A DNA stretch of 64,000 nucleotides, from NCBI GenBank assembly GCA_947685225.1, contig CANTUV010000010.1, positions 8,618,001 to 8,682,000 on the forward strand, given 5' to 3'. This document shows positions 48,652 to 61,463 of the stretch, in pieces. The translations under genes were made by a program, and so were the position numbers. The notes beneath the pieces were generated by a model that saw nothing but the letters and a program-made list of their open reading frames with translations, was not told where the DNA came from and did no database searches. Position 1 is the stretch's first letter. Each line of letters begins with the position of its first letter. This DNA is from Garcia nutans. Taxonomy: Eukaryota; Streptophyta; Magnoliopsida; Malpighiales; Euphorbiaceae.

Positions 48652-49055
48652 GGGGTGTTTGGTTTAGCTGTTTGATGCAGCTGATAGAGGTTTGAACCCC
48701 AAACAGCAGCTGTTTGGTAAAATTTGATGTTTGGTAAAATTTTAAAACAGCAGCAGATAGCTGTTAGGAACCCCAAACAGCTGCTGTTTCAATAAGCTCA
48801 TACTCGGAGCTTTTTCATATCAACTGATAGCTGATTCATATTAAGACTATATTAACCCTATTAAAATAAAATAAAAATTAATATTTATTAGATAATGATA
48901 TGCTTAATGGTAATTTTACATTCAAACTGTAACAGCTATTGTATTTTTACCAAACACTAACCCGAATCAGCTACCAGCTATTCGCTACCAGCTATCAGCT
49001 ATCAGCAACTGCTATCAGCTACCAGCTGCTATGAACAGCTAAACCAAACAGGCCC
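48652..49055. mobile_element. Tourist-like (PIF/Harbinger) MITE
   Basis: 404 bp. Starts GGGGTGTTTGGTTTAGCTGTT and ends, inverted, GGGCCTGTTTGGTTTAGCTG. It is flanked by 3-bp TAA duplications (48649-48651 and 49056-49058). The inner part repeats CAGCTAT/CAGCTAC units near the right end and CAGCAGCTG-type units near the left, so the arms can fold back. No frame. Termini and TAA duplication are those of Tourist-type elements. Confidence 0.82.
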
Positions 49056-49058
49056 TAA

Positions 49059-52000
49059 ATGGTTAAACAAACTGTACTAATATATAAAAAGTTTTAAGAT
49101 TTAAAATACATTGTAAAATCTTTAAATTCCAATTATTTTGAATTAACAATGTTTAAAATAAATAAATATATATATATATGTATATAGTGTATTAAAAAAA
49201 TTAAAGCTGTAGTAACCAATAAAAAAATAAAGCTGTATGTGATAATAAAAAACAAATAAGTGATATTTCATTAATAAGTAGTGGACAAATTATTATTAGT
49301 TATAATCTATCTAAACTAAATCCGGAAAAGCTGAATTAAAAAAAAATAAAATTTCTGGCATAATTTTGGCTTAAACCGCGCCGTTAATACAGAATAAATT
49401 AAAGAGCCTTTTTTTTTTTTTAATTTTGCCATCATCTAATTCATCTTACTATTTATTGCTGGTTAGGTTGTCATAATGTGGAATATGAGAGACTTCCAGC
49501 TCTAAGCATTTATCTTGGACTATACTGTTCTTAATTTCTCATGTGGTTTATGTATTTGATGTTTTCAATATTATATAATTAATTAATTGGGAAGGTTTAA
49601 AAAAAATATTAGGTGATTTTGAGTTTTTGTAAATAAAAATATCTTTTTTTTGTAAAATTAATCTTATATTTTATTTCGTTAATAAATTAAAAGTATAATA
49701 TCCTAGTATTATTCGTTAGTTTTAGCTAAAGTGAAAATAAATTTTAATAAAAAAAATTATTTGATCAAGCTTTTTGTACGTCGAATCAGATTTATTTTTT
49801 AATTAAAAAGTTAAAAAATAAAAATAAAAATAAACTCTTGATTTCACAATTCATAAATGATATATTTTTTTTAAATACGGTACTTTTTACTGAAATTTAT
49901 TGTAATGTCAATTAAGATTGGCGATATTAAAATACCATACACTTAATTATCAACGAAATTAATCACGTATTTAATTTTACAAAAAAAAGAAAAACACAAA
50001 AGTTCTTGTTTAATTAATGCTTTACACCTTTTTTTTTAACCTTTACAACGTAAAAGATAACTAAACCACTTTGAATTGCATGTATAAAGTACTCATCATT
50101 TAAGAACTAAAAAATCAATTTCTCTCTTTTTTTAAGAGACATTGTGCAGAGTGAACAAAAAAAAAATGCACGCTTAAATGTAAAGAGCTATCACGGCATA
50201 ACAACATTGAATTTTAATGTCATTTTAAGAGAGGAAAAAAATTAAACTTTAATTATTGTATTCCTTATTTTCAATAAAAAAAATTGTAAATATGTAAATT
50301 ATTTCGACACAAACCTCTTTTTATTTTTTATTTTTTAAAGATGACAACAATTATTAATGTTGAATCAATTATATGAATTGGCATATTTATCATTGGATTC
50401 ACCCCTCAAATGGTTAATTGTTCATTTTGAAAACTAAATAAAGTGGCATGGAAGAAAAATAAAAAAGCAAAAATAAAATGGTTAACTGTGTATTGCGGTG
50501 GACAATTCTGTTCTCAACTATAAATTGTTTAGCGTTTGAAGATACAAAAATTTTTTTAATTGTTTCCCTCCCATATGAATTCAAAAACAAATAAAATTTC
50601 ATTGAAAGTGGGCGGTGGGTGGGGTGGCCTTTCCCCATTTCATTAATTTTAATTATACATAAATCAACTTAATTATTTTATATACACATAAACTCAATTT
50701 CTGCTTATTCAAATGTTGAATTTAGTGGGTCCTTAATTTAATTTCTGCAAGGAATAATACAATTAGTCAAGTAAAACTACCAATAAGCCTGTCGCTCCTG
50801 CATTGGCTTGTGCTGTTATTTATATTTTTTATATATATTATGCCTATTTTCAGGCTTCAAATTTTGAAAGCCATAAAAGCCCAAAATTTTGTCAAAAGTA
50901 ACATATGCTCTTTTTTTTTTCCTTTCTTATAATTAGATCACTAATTAAAGGGTTATGTGTATAATAATAATTTTAAAAAGCTTATTAATTAATTTTTAAA
51001 TGGAGAAAATGCAATATTGATCACTAATATTGACAATTCAGTGCTATTAGTGCTATCAACCTAAAGATAAATTTATACCTTTATGCTTTCTCGACAGATT
51101 AGACGCCCTCATTTGGCAAACAAATCAAACTAGCCCACCTACCATGCTTCCAAATTTACTGAAATTGGCTCGATCGATGACTTTTTAGATTTAGAATATG
51201 TTAGGAAATTCTTAGAATTTCATAGTTCTTTTCAATGGACCTCCGTCAGGAGCTTGGAGAGAGCAGTTATGTAAGGCTGGAGAAGTTTAGTTGAAATGTT
51301 TCTTATTTTAATAAATTTTTTTAATTTATGTCACGTCATACGAGTCAATTATTAGAAATTCATTATGAATCATATTTTTTTTCAGGTACTTTCAATTATC
51401 ATAATAATTAATTTTAAAATTCATTGTGCTTTTTATTTTTAGTAGGTTTTTAATTTAATGTAATATTTCAAATTTTTAAGATATTAAGTTCCACCTTAAC
51501 CAGTAATAAATTCTTAGAGTGTAGATGAAAATCGCTTCACTTTAAAAAAAAAAAAAATTACGTCAGCCCAAAATTAAGAGATTATATCTACCACCATTTT
51601 AAATATTTTTAAGTTATTTTAGATTTAATATAAATTTAAGTTAATTGAAGTAAACAATTTGCAGTTTTTTTTTTGGATTTTACAACATAGTTATTTTTAA
51701 TATATATCCTTATCATAATAAGATATCCATCTCATTATATTATTCAAACTCATAGTACCAAAAGGTAGCAAAAATCAACTAATTAATTATAATATTTTTG
51801 TTAAATAAATAAAGCTTCAACGATACATGTTTTAAAAAAAATCAACCACATAAATTTCATATTAAAAATCTCTGAATTTATTATATAAAAAAAGTCAAAT
51901 CGTAAACTTTTTGTTGGGATAAGGATTAAATTCGTGTATTAATTTCATTTAAATTGAAGTTGTTTGAGTTTTAAAGTTAAGAAAAGCACACGCACAAAAA

Positions 52001-53389
52001 AAAAAACGTCGCAGCCCAACAAACTTAAACAAGTTAAAAAAAAATTTGAAAAGCAACCATTTCCCATTCCCAAATGTGTAGTTACATGAAAACGGACCGC
52101 ACTCGCTAGGCAATGTGTATCTTTCACACAGTGGAATGGTTGTTGAAAAACAGTTACCAACCTTGCTCTTCTCTTGCCTTCATAATCTTCATCTTCGTCA
52201 TTTTTTATAAACCAAAATGCCAAAACTATTTGTATCTACCTTTAGATCTAAGTAACAAAATATTGCTTTATATATATATATATTTTGAGAAAATATTGCT
52301 TTATATATATATTTATATTTAAATTATCATTTTTATGATATTTATATTTTATCATATGATTAAAAGTGATATTTATATATTTTATTTACATTTTATATTA
52401 ACTTAATTGAAATGCGAAATAATATAGATGCATGTTAATTAATTACATATATAATTAATATATATAATTTGAATCCCACAATAGCTATAAAGTGATCATT
52501 TGCAAAGAGGCATGAGTTGAATAAAAAGAATCTCAAAATGTCATTTCAGCAAGGTATAATTTGAATATGACTTTCTCACAGTAGTTCAGGCAGTTAATAA
52601 TGAGAATAAAATATTGTAGGTATTTGGGATAACTGTTAGAAGAGTATTAAATCATTGCTAAAAGGGATTAATGATTTTTTTTTTAATTACATTAAAAGGT
52701 CTGCAAATTATTGTGTTTATTTTAGAATGACTGATTCTATGTTCGAAGAAATAAAGTGGAAAAAGAATATCCTTGTATCTATTGTAAGTATTATTATTTT
52801 AGATACAGAATAAATTTAACCAAGCTTTCCTTTAAAAAAATATAATTCTGAAAATAGATAGTAATGAAATAACACTATCAATTGATAAAATATAATTGAT
52901 ATAAATATTAGAAAGGAAGAATATTACATTTTTCTTAATTAATTAATTATTTTGTAGTGACAAAATGAAAAGACATCTTTTTTAAAATTAACATAAAATT
53001 CCGAATTCAAAATTTTCAATTTCAAACAATTATATTATACTATATCAGCGAACATTAGTTTTTTTCGAACTCAATAATTAAAGATCAAACTATGTGAAAA
53101 AAAAAAAAAGGAAATATATTATATGGCCTATATATTAAAATTTTCTAAAAAAGGAAAAAAAATACAGAGAAACTGAATCTGATTAATCTCTTCTGAAAGG
53201 AGATCGACGTAGGAAATTTGATGATACATAGAATTAAAGGTAGAACCTTATTCTAACCAATTTAACTGAGTTGAAAATTAAATTTAAAAAAAAAAAAAAG
53301 AGAGAGATGAGACAAAACAAGAGAGCTAATTGAAGGGGACAAGTACACATGTATATGATATGAGCAAGTATATAGCAAGATGGCTTCAA
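49059..53389. other. AT-rich spacer
   Basis: No gene, RNA or clear element recognised. Contains many homopolymer runs. Confidence 0.55.
52257..52322. repeat. 33-bp tandem duplication with (TA)n
   Basis: AAAATATTGCTTTATATATA occurs at 52257 and again at 52290, each followed by a TA run. Confidence 0.75.
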
Positions 53390-53760
53390 CTTCAACGTTC
53401 AAAAATTTCAAATTAATGGCTCGGTACCGAAGCAACTAGGTTCGGGAGTTTTGGTGAGGCCCACGTGGCGCGGGCTTCTTGGACCCACTTCACGGGCATT
53501 CGGCAGGCTATCGATTATTTATTTGCCACATGGGGCTATGATCATAACACAGCCTTTCATCAAATTGTTTAAGAATGCATCAACAGGAAAGAGCCACGTA
53601 GTCAGTGGAACAATCTTTGAACCCAGCTGTCGCTTTTATATTGGTTTATTGAATTAAAGTTTGAGAAATTGTCGGGCGGTATGGAAGGAGAGCTTGTGCT
53701 CCTAGCCGGCGGAGAATGAACATTCTCCTCTTCTAGAGAGGTATTCAACAGCAATACATT
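53390..53760. other. GC-richer island with a G-box
   Basis: Stands out from the AT-rich spacer. Contains CCACGTGG (53461-53468, G-box core CACGTG), and a perfect 8-bp dyad GGAGAATG-AA-CATTCTCC at 53711-53728. A 68-residue plus frame (53451-53657) has no recognised product. Could be a promoter or non-coding RNA locus, or a relic. Function unknown. Confidence 0.35.
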
Positions 53761-55973
53761 CCAATTATATCAAATAACGGAAGACAACAATAATAATATA
53801 ATAAACAATAATGTAATATTATTTTTTTTTTATAATGTAGAGATTGAAAATTGAATTTAAATTTTTCTTCAAATTTTATAATATATATTGACAAATTAGA
53901 TATACAGATATTATGTATAATTTTTTAGAGATTCAAATCTTAAATCATTAATAGAAGTTTAAATTTTATGATTTCGATATTTTTTATGCTGCATCAATGG
54001 GAAAAATTATCAAAATTGCATCTTTTTATTTTGATTTATTTTAAAGAGAAATAAGTATTGGATGGAAAATAAAAAAAGGTGTAAAATATCTTTCTTTTTT
54101 ATCTGTATTTATGCCATCTTTTTCAGTATCCAAATATGCAAACTAAGGAATTCTCCTTTCATCTAATTTTCCTTTTTCCTTCTCCCTTGTCTTTAAGGGA
54201 TAAATCTTAAATTACTTGTTTAATGAGATTAATTAAACAATGACTAAACATATGAAGATGTTAAACATTTTGTCTTAAATGCAATGAACTTAAACAAGCT
54301 ACATTTTTAACAAAATCAGGGTCAAAGTCAAACTTTAAAAAAAAAGTTTTAAATAAGGCAGGATGATATGACTTTAAAAAGGGAATGACCGATCCATCAA
54401 GGAAAATAATTAAAAACTAAAAATAGAAAATATTTGAATTTCACACAAGGAGAAATTCCATGTTGGCCAATGCACAATTCTTCGGATTATTTGGCACTTA
54501 TGCTAATCATTCCTAAAATGTGTACACCAAAGCTAATTAACTGTTGATCCATAATTGCTAATACGCTAATACTCTTATTATCATACCTTAATCAGGAGAA
54601 GATTTACTGATAGTTAATTGGATCATTTTTTTTTTGTTTTTTTTTTTCTTTCTTTTTTAATTTCTCCTTGAGCAATCAGTAAATTAGTATTTTTCAGGTG
54701 TTAAAGTGATGAAAAGAGGTAATTGTTATCACATGTTTGGTGAACCCACAAATTTGACTATTGACACTTAAAAAAAAGCTAAAATGATTATATTTCATGA
54801 ATAACAAGCGCAGCTGCACATCACTTTCTGTTGCCAAAATGAAACCATTTCTTTTCTTGTTGTTGTGCAGTGAAGATGGCATGCCACATCATATAATACA
54901 AGCACATGCACCACTTATCCACCACAACTAAACTCCTAATTACTAAACTTCCTTATTTATATTTACATTTATATGTTTACCCTTTATTTTATATATATAT
55001 ATATATTTTTATAAACTTTAATTTGGCTAGACTTGGATTCGAAAATTTTTAATTCTTAAAAACCGATTCATCTATCATTTTGATTAATTATATATGAGCA
55101 TAGAGAATCACTTAAAATTTAAATTCAAAATTTAAACAGAATTAATACACTCTTAATCACTAAGTCATAAATTAATAATATGATTCCGTCTATCATTTAC
55201 TCATAAAATATTTAACTTCTAGATTAGGTAAAAGAAAGGTTTGTTCTGGTAGTTAAGGGCTTAAGGGTTTGGTAAAAGTTAATAAAATATAATTTAGATA
55301 AACAAATGGTCTGCAACTAACTAAATTAAAGTAAAAAGCTTTCCCAAATATAAGCAACATCCAAGCAAGTTATTGTAGTAATAGTATTATAGTAGTACTA
55401 GGAAGGAAGACCAAACCTACAAAGGTTCCATCTCTAACTGCCCAACAGCAATTTATTTTTCTTTTTATTGGGGAAGTTGATGAAAGAATTCAAGAAAGTC
55501 ACCGCTCAGTACTTTGTATCAAATTATATATCCTAAGTCAACTATTTTTTAGTCTTGTATTTTCTTTTTTTATTTTTCTACTTTCAGTTACAGATATATA
55601 CTTTTTTAATTTTTTTAGTTGTTCGTACTATTATTGTTATCTATACCAAACATTTTAGTGAGAATTCAGATTTTAAAATTGACGATAATGTATTTGTATA
55701 AGCATAATAAAATTAATAAACAACCAAAATACGTTATTATAGTTTATATTGGGATACCCTTAATTTAAAGTCTTTTACGTTATGCCCGTGATTTCTTGAG
55801 GGCTCCATAGTTATGGAAATAGTAAAGAAATTTGCAACTTTATACAGGGCATCAATGGTGACCACAGAAGCCCAACCAGTGGCCCAAAAAATGAATAAAG
55901 AAATTAAAAAATTATATTATATAACATATTTTTAAATTTTTTTTAAAAAATATTATATATTTTTTATATATCT

Positions 55974-56026
55974 TTGATATATTAAATATATACATTTGAA
56001 AATTGAATATATATTTAATATATCAA
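55974..56026. repeat. 19-bp perfect inverted repeat
   Basis: TTGATATATTAAATATATA at 55974-55992 is inverted at 56008-56026, with a 15-nt loop. It sits inside AT-rich spacer, so a chance or simple-sequence origin is possible. Confidence 0.7.
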
Positions 56027-56604
56027 ATATATATTAAAAATATATCTCCAAAAAGAGATATTCTTAAAATTAAAAATTAAAAAAAATATATTTTTAAAAT
56101 TAAAAAGGAAAAGTAAATATTTTTAAAAATATTTTTATTTTTTAGGATATTTTTCAAAAAAAACTCCTAAATAAATTGCCACTTCTAAGTTAATAATAAC
56201 TCCGGCTTTTGAAGGGTAACTTTAGAGTTTCCTCTCATACAAGATGCTACTTTTAGTCTTTTACTATTGCCAAATATTAGAAAAAGAAAAGGAAAAAAAA
56301 GCAGTCACCATGATTGCAATTATTATTCTTGAGTGGCCAGAATGTCAAAAAAGAAGAATAGAGAGAAAAATTTATATATTCTCTCTGTCCCATCTGAAAA
56401 GCAAAGACCAGCCAAGTCTCTAACAAAAATTTAGACTATAATTAGAGTTAATTGCATCAAATTAAAATTAGTAAATAAATTAAGCCTTTATATTGAAGAA
56501 AGGACAGTTTGTTAAGAGACCAAACTTTCTTGTTGTCAGTTGGTAATCTTCAGTTAATGAGTTTGCAACCAAGTGGTTATTATATATATATATATAAAAA
56601 GAAA

Positions 56605-56643
<39 letters not shown>
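56605..56643. repeat. (ATT)n microsatellite
   Basis: About 13 ATT units following a TA run at 56580-56596. Confidence 0.92.
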
Positions 56644-56645
<2 letters not shown>

Positions 56646-59600
56646 ATTTTTTATAAAAAAATTATGGGTGGGGCAACTTAGCATTCCCAATAAATCATGA
56701 AAGTATAGCACTCCAAGATCTTATGGTGGCTCTATTAATCTTTAGAACCGACATAGCCATGATGGGTGATGAAAGGGTAGCCCTTTTGCTGCTTAAATTC
56801 CCTTGGCCTCCCATGCCCTCTTATTATACTTTTACATGGGGATGGTACTTATAGCAAGCAAATATATTGTTTGTAATATTTTGGCACCACAAAACAAATA
56901 TATTCTTTTGTAGTACTTAGAGTCATTTTTTAGAATCAAATTATGATTTCAGATTCCAACTAAATTTTAATTAATAATGAAAAAAGTGATATGTTAAAGA
57001 GAAGTTTAATCTTTATTTTCTTTATTTTGATATTTAAAATGCTATTTTGAAGTCCATTATCATAAAAAAAAATTAGACTCATAATTAAAGATTATATTTT
57101 TTTGTTGTTTAATTATATGAACGAATATCTCAAAATCTAGTTGTCCAACTAATTAGGGAAGAGAAGAGAATTGTAATAAAAGAAAGTCGATTAAAAGTTA
57201 TATATATATTTATATATAATATTAATTGATTTTGTAATAACAATGGACCTATAAGTTGTCTTAATCTTTAAAAAAAAAACGAGGAGAAGGTCATAGGATG
57301 CCCTTTTATTAGTAAATGAGTTGTCAAATTATGGGCAGTATCTCCTTTATTAATACACTTTTAACTGGCATTGGCATTGAGGATAGAAAAGAGAAGAAGA
57401 TTTTTCAAAAATCACGTTCATTGTTTTAGCTCTAAAAAAGCTAGTTGAGTAGGGGCTGTTCTTCTTTAAGGGACACACATAATTAACTTACTATTAAAAC
57501 ATGTATATTTTGCATCTTAATACTATGTTATAGTATGCATATAGCATTTATTTGGAAACAATTTTATACATAAACCTCTTCTTAATTGGCTATCTTATCA
57601 GGAATAGAAACTCTTTTTTTTTTTCAAGTGATTAGACCATTGGATTATGCTATCAACAACCCCTTGTTCTTTTTTATTTTTCCAATCTTTACTGGATGGA
57701 ATGGACATAAACAGAGAGGTCCCTTTGATTCGGACTGCTCAACTTACTAGTGATTATTAAGTTCTCTCCCAGAGAATAGCAACACTCTGTCCATGATTAG
57801 GATTAGGTGGATTAAGGTTAAGGGTATGGTTTTCCATCTTTGAAACGAGCAAATAAATACTCGTCAAGTTTAGTTGCTGTGTCTGTGTATTAGCAAGCTT
57901 ATTATCGGTCTCCCAGTAGTCCCCAATTAGGCAACTAGTTTTTCTCTGAGGCCCGATGATTTGATTAGGACTTTGTTTTGGGCTTCGGCACACTCACCAT
58001 CATGAATTGTTGGAGTTTTAATAAATAGAAATTTACATCCTTTACATCTTTTTGGACTTTATTTTTCATGTATACCGGCCGACCATTCCTTTTTTTTTTT
58101 TTTTAACATTACGGAAATCGTTTTTTTTTAATTTATTTTAAAACGTTATTTTTTTATTTTCATTTTTTTACCATTTTATTTTATTTATATTTTTTTATCT
58201 AAAATTTTTTTATGTTATATTTTTAATATACATATAAAAAAAAATATATATATATATATGACATATACACAATATATATAAAATACACACTCAACAATAT
58301 AAAATACATCTACAATACATCAACAATTTATCTACAATAAATCTACAACACGTCTACATAATATTTTTTAATATTTATTTAATTTTTTATTCTCGAAACA
58401 TTCCACACAATATTCATATAATATTCATACAATATTCCATAATTTTTATATAAAATACATACAACTTAAATAAAAAAAAATAACATACATACATCTATAA
58501 CACATTTACAATACATCTATAACATATTTCCATAACGAAATCATGTGTATTTTTTTTAATTTTTTTTAGTTTATACTATGTAAAATTTTTTTAAAAATAA
58601 ATTTAATAATTTTTATTAATATATTTTTTTATTTTTTTTGAGTGTTATTTATTTTTTATAATTAAAATTAATTTTTTTTATAAAAATTGTGATTTTCATA
58701 TGATGAAAAATAATTTAAAATATTACTTTTTATTATTTTATTATAATTTTTTATTTTAACAGTGAAGTTTAAAAAAATAAAAATTTAAAATAAAATATTG
58801 ATTATATCAAGGAAAAAGGTATTTTTGAAAAAAAAAATTTTTATTTTATTGATGAATGAGATATTTTTGAAAATTTACATATTTTTAAATTTTGCATTAT
58901 CTTTTTATAAAAGTGTAAAAATTTTTAGTTTTTATAGTATTTTTGTAATAAAAGTTTTTTTTAAATAGTTATGTAAATGTCTCTTTTATAAAAATGTCAG
59001 AAAAAAATAAAAAAATAATTAGATTTTTTAAAATATATTTAAATTTATAAAAATTTACGACTAATTTAAAAATAATCATATTTAGAAAGTTTATTATAAT
59101 ATTGTTAATTTATTACGAATTTATTATAGATATAATAATTTTTATAAGTTTATTATAAATTTATTATATATTTTTATAAAATGGCCAAAATAATCCTTAT
59201 AAAATATGAAAAAATTTTATAAAAAAACGACAAAGATTATAATTTTCCCTTATTCTATTTACATCCAATTTCATAGAGCAAACACTACTTTTTCCTTCAA
59301 ATTTTTATTTTTATTTTTTTAATTTACAAAAATATTTTTTTATTTTATACTTAAAATCTACCAGTAAATTTTTTATTTGTATAATTTTTAAAATTTTTTT
59401 ACTTATTTCAGTTATTTTGTAGAATTTTCTTTACTTTAGGGGAAATTATATGTTAGTTTATTTTTTAAAAAATTAAAAAAATATACATTTTAAGTTTTAT
59501 AAAAAAATATACTATATATTGTATATTAAGCAGCAAATTGGAAGTAAGTATTTCTAAAATTAGAAGTTTAAAATTTAAACAAATCTAATACAAAAAGGAG

Positions 59601-59652
59601 AGTGAGTATTTTTAAAATATTTTTATTTTTCTAAACTGTATTTGTATAAAAA

Positions 59653-60391
59653 CAGAGGCGGAGATAAAGGGGGTCCCATGGGGCCCTGTTCCCCCCTCAA
59701 TTAAAAATAAAAATTTTTTAGGTATATTTGAGAATGAATATTACATTGGTTGAGATGGAACAGCTTGGCCTTACTATGTGAGAGCACGCAACTTCGATCC
59801 ACGCTCCCAACATTTTTCATCCTTTTTTTTCCAATCTTTAAAACTGGGCCTTTTAATCAAGCCCATTACAAACAAACAAGATTTGTCAATGACTCTGCCC
59901 ATTACAAACAAACAAGAATAACTTAATTGTGACTCTTTCTCTTCTTTCTCACGTTTCTTCTTCGTTAATTCCTTTTTTTTTTTTTTTTTTCAGATAACAG
60001 TTTCTTCCTTTTTCAATTTCATTCTTTCACCGATTGGCACCAGCAAGGCAGCGGCAACAAGTTAAGAATAGGTAAACCACTTACTTTTAATCTCATATTT
60101 ATTTTGTTGCAATTTTTTTATCTTGCTAAAATGAATTGAAATTTGAAAAATAATAAATTAAGAAATTGGCTTGAATACTTGAGGACATTATAAATTTGAA
60201 ATGTTTAATTTGATTTTGTAGTATGAAGTTTTTTTTTTTGAGAAAAGTAGTATGAAGTTAAATTGAAATTATTATTTTTTTGTAGTTTATAATCTGGAAT
60301 TTTTTTATTTCTTTTATAATTTGATATTTTTAATGTTTAGTATTTAAGTTGAATTGAACTCCCCTTATCTAAAATCCTGGCTACGCCACTG
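59653..60391 (+). mobile_element. hAT (Tip100-like) non-autonomous element, copy C
   Basis: 739 bp with the same ends as copies A and B (CAGAGGCGGAG ... CTACGCCACTG) and a perfect 8-bp target duplication TATAAAAA (59645-59652 and 60392-60399). The first ~230 bp match A/B closely, as do the last ~45 bp. The middle (about 59890-60340) is different and lacks the dimerisation frame. It looks like a separate internal-deletion derivative of the same parent, keeping its 5' non-coding part including a GGTAAAC donor-like site near 60070. Confidence 0.9.
60218..60259. mobile_element. Micro-insertion with 13-bp duplication inside hAT copy C
   Basis: GTAGTATGAAGTT at 60218-60230 and 60247-60259 flank 16 nt consisting of a T-run and GAGAAAA. 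This resembles a LINE poly(A) tail with almost no body, inserted after copy C landed or in its parent. Confidence 0.5.
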
Positions 60392-60399
60392 TATAAAAA

Positions 60400-61463
60400 C
60401 CTTCATTTTAGGATAAGGTAAATAAGGATTTTAACTGATATTCAAAAATCGCGAACTATTGCTTTGAAAAGAGCATAGTTAAATGGAATATAGTTTTCTT
60501 AGCTTTTATTTCATAAAAATCATATTTTATTTATCTTTTTTTTTTTCCAAAACAAAATCTCCAATTTACCCTATAAAATTTCAATATAAACAGTGTTACA
60601 GAGTCCGAAAATTTTATACAAGATTCTTTTTCTATAATAAAATGCCTCTTTTATTCTCCAATGAAATGACACTTTTTCTAACAACGAGAACACCTTTATG
60701 ACTTTTATTCCCCACCAACAAGAAAAAAAATACAGAACTTCAGTACTTTACCATACCTCTATCAAACAGTGTCATACAAACTGAAAAATTTATGAACTTG
60801 CTTTGATATTTTGGAAAATGAGGCATGTACTTAAAAATAAAGAAATTATGAAAATTTTATACTCAATAGTCAATAATCAAGTTTTCAACTTCCACAGACA
60901 CTGAATTATAACAGTTCTCCTTTAGCAGAATCAGGCCAGCCCTACCCTCTGACAGTCAAGAAAGTTGGCTAAACAATCACAATTCAATGTTAATTTAATC
61001 TTAAATGTGTTACAATTCATGTTCATGTATACTAACCAAAGAAAGACGATAAAATTATTTGGATGAACTCTGGTTAATGAGCAAAACTTGAATATGAAGT
61101 CCACAGTAATCCTGATTGTATGCTGTATACCAAATAAGATTCGGCGAGTCAAAATTTTCAGTATAATTTAATGAGAAGTCTAACATAGAAAAAAAGTTCG
61201 AATATTTAAGTACACAAAGAATCCTTTTTCTCGTCATTATCAGCTATCATTACAACATCAATTTCTTTCCCCTCCAGGCTACAGCTCCCTTCAGTAACAG
61301 AAGCTCTATGCGGGAATGAAGAATTCAATTTCTGTTGTTACAAAAACTTGGAAAAAAAATATGAAATATAGTATACAAGCAAGCTAGAAAATGTATCGTC
61401 ATTGTTGTCCACGGCAATGCAAGTTGATCCATCCGTTCAAATATTCTCAAGATCAACCCACCA
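60400..61463. other. Spacer and carrier 3' UTR
   Basis: 60400-60900 is AT-rich spacer. The sequence towards 61463 is probably the 3' UTR of the carrier gene. No separate gene recognised. Confidence 0.5.

Larger units (their letters stand above)
53761..59652. other. Long AT-rich spacer
   Basis: No gene recognised. 58080-59640 is near-pure A/T with imperfect ACATCTACAATACATC-like repetition around 58290-58530. Confidence 0.55.

Noticed and set aside
56509..56700. Frame across the ATT microsatellite
   Set aside because: Poly-isoleucine from a simple repeat; no gene support.
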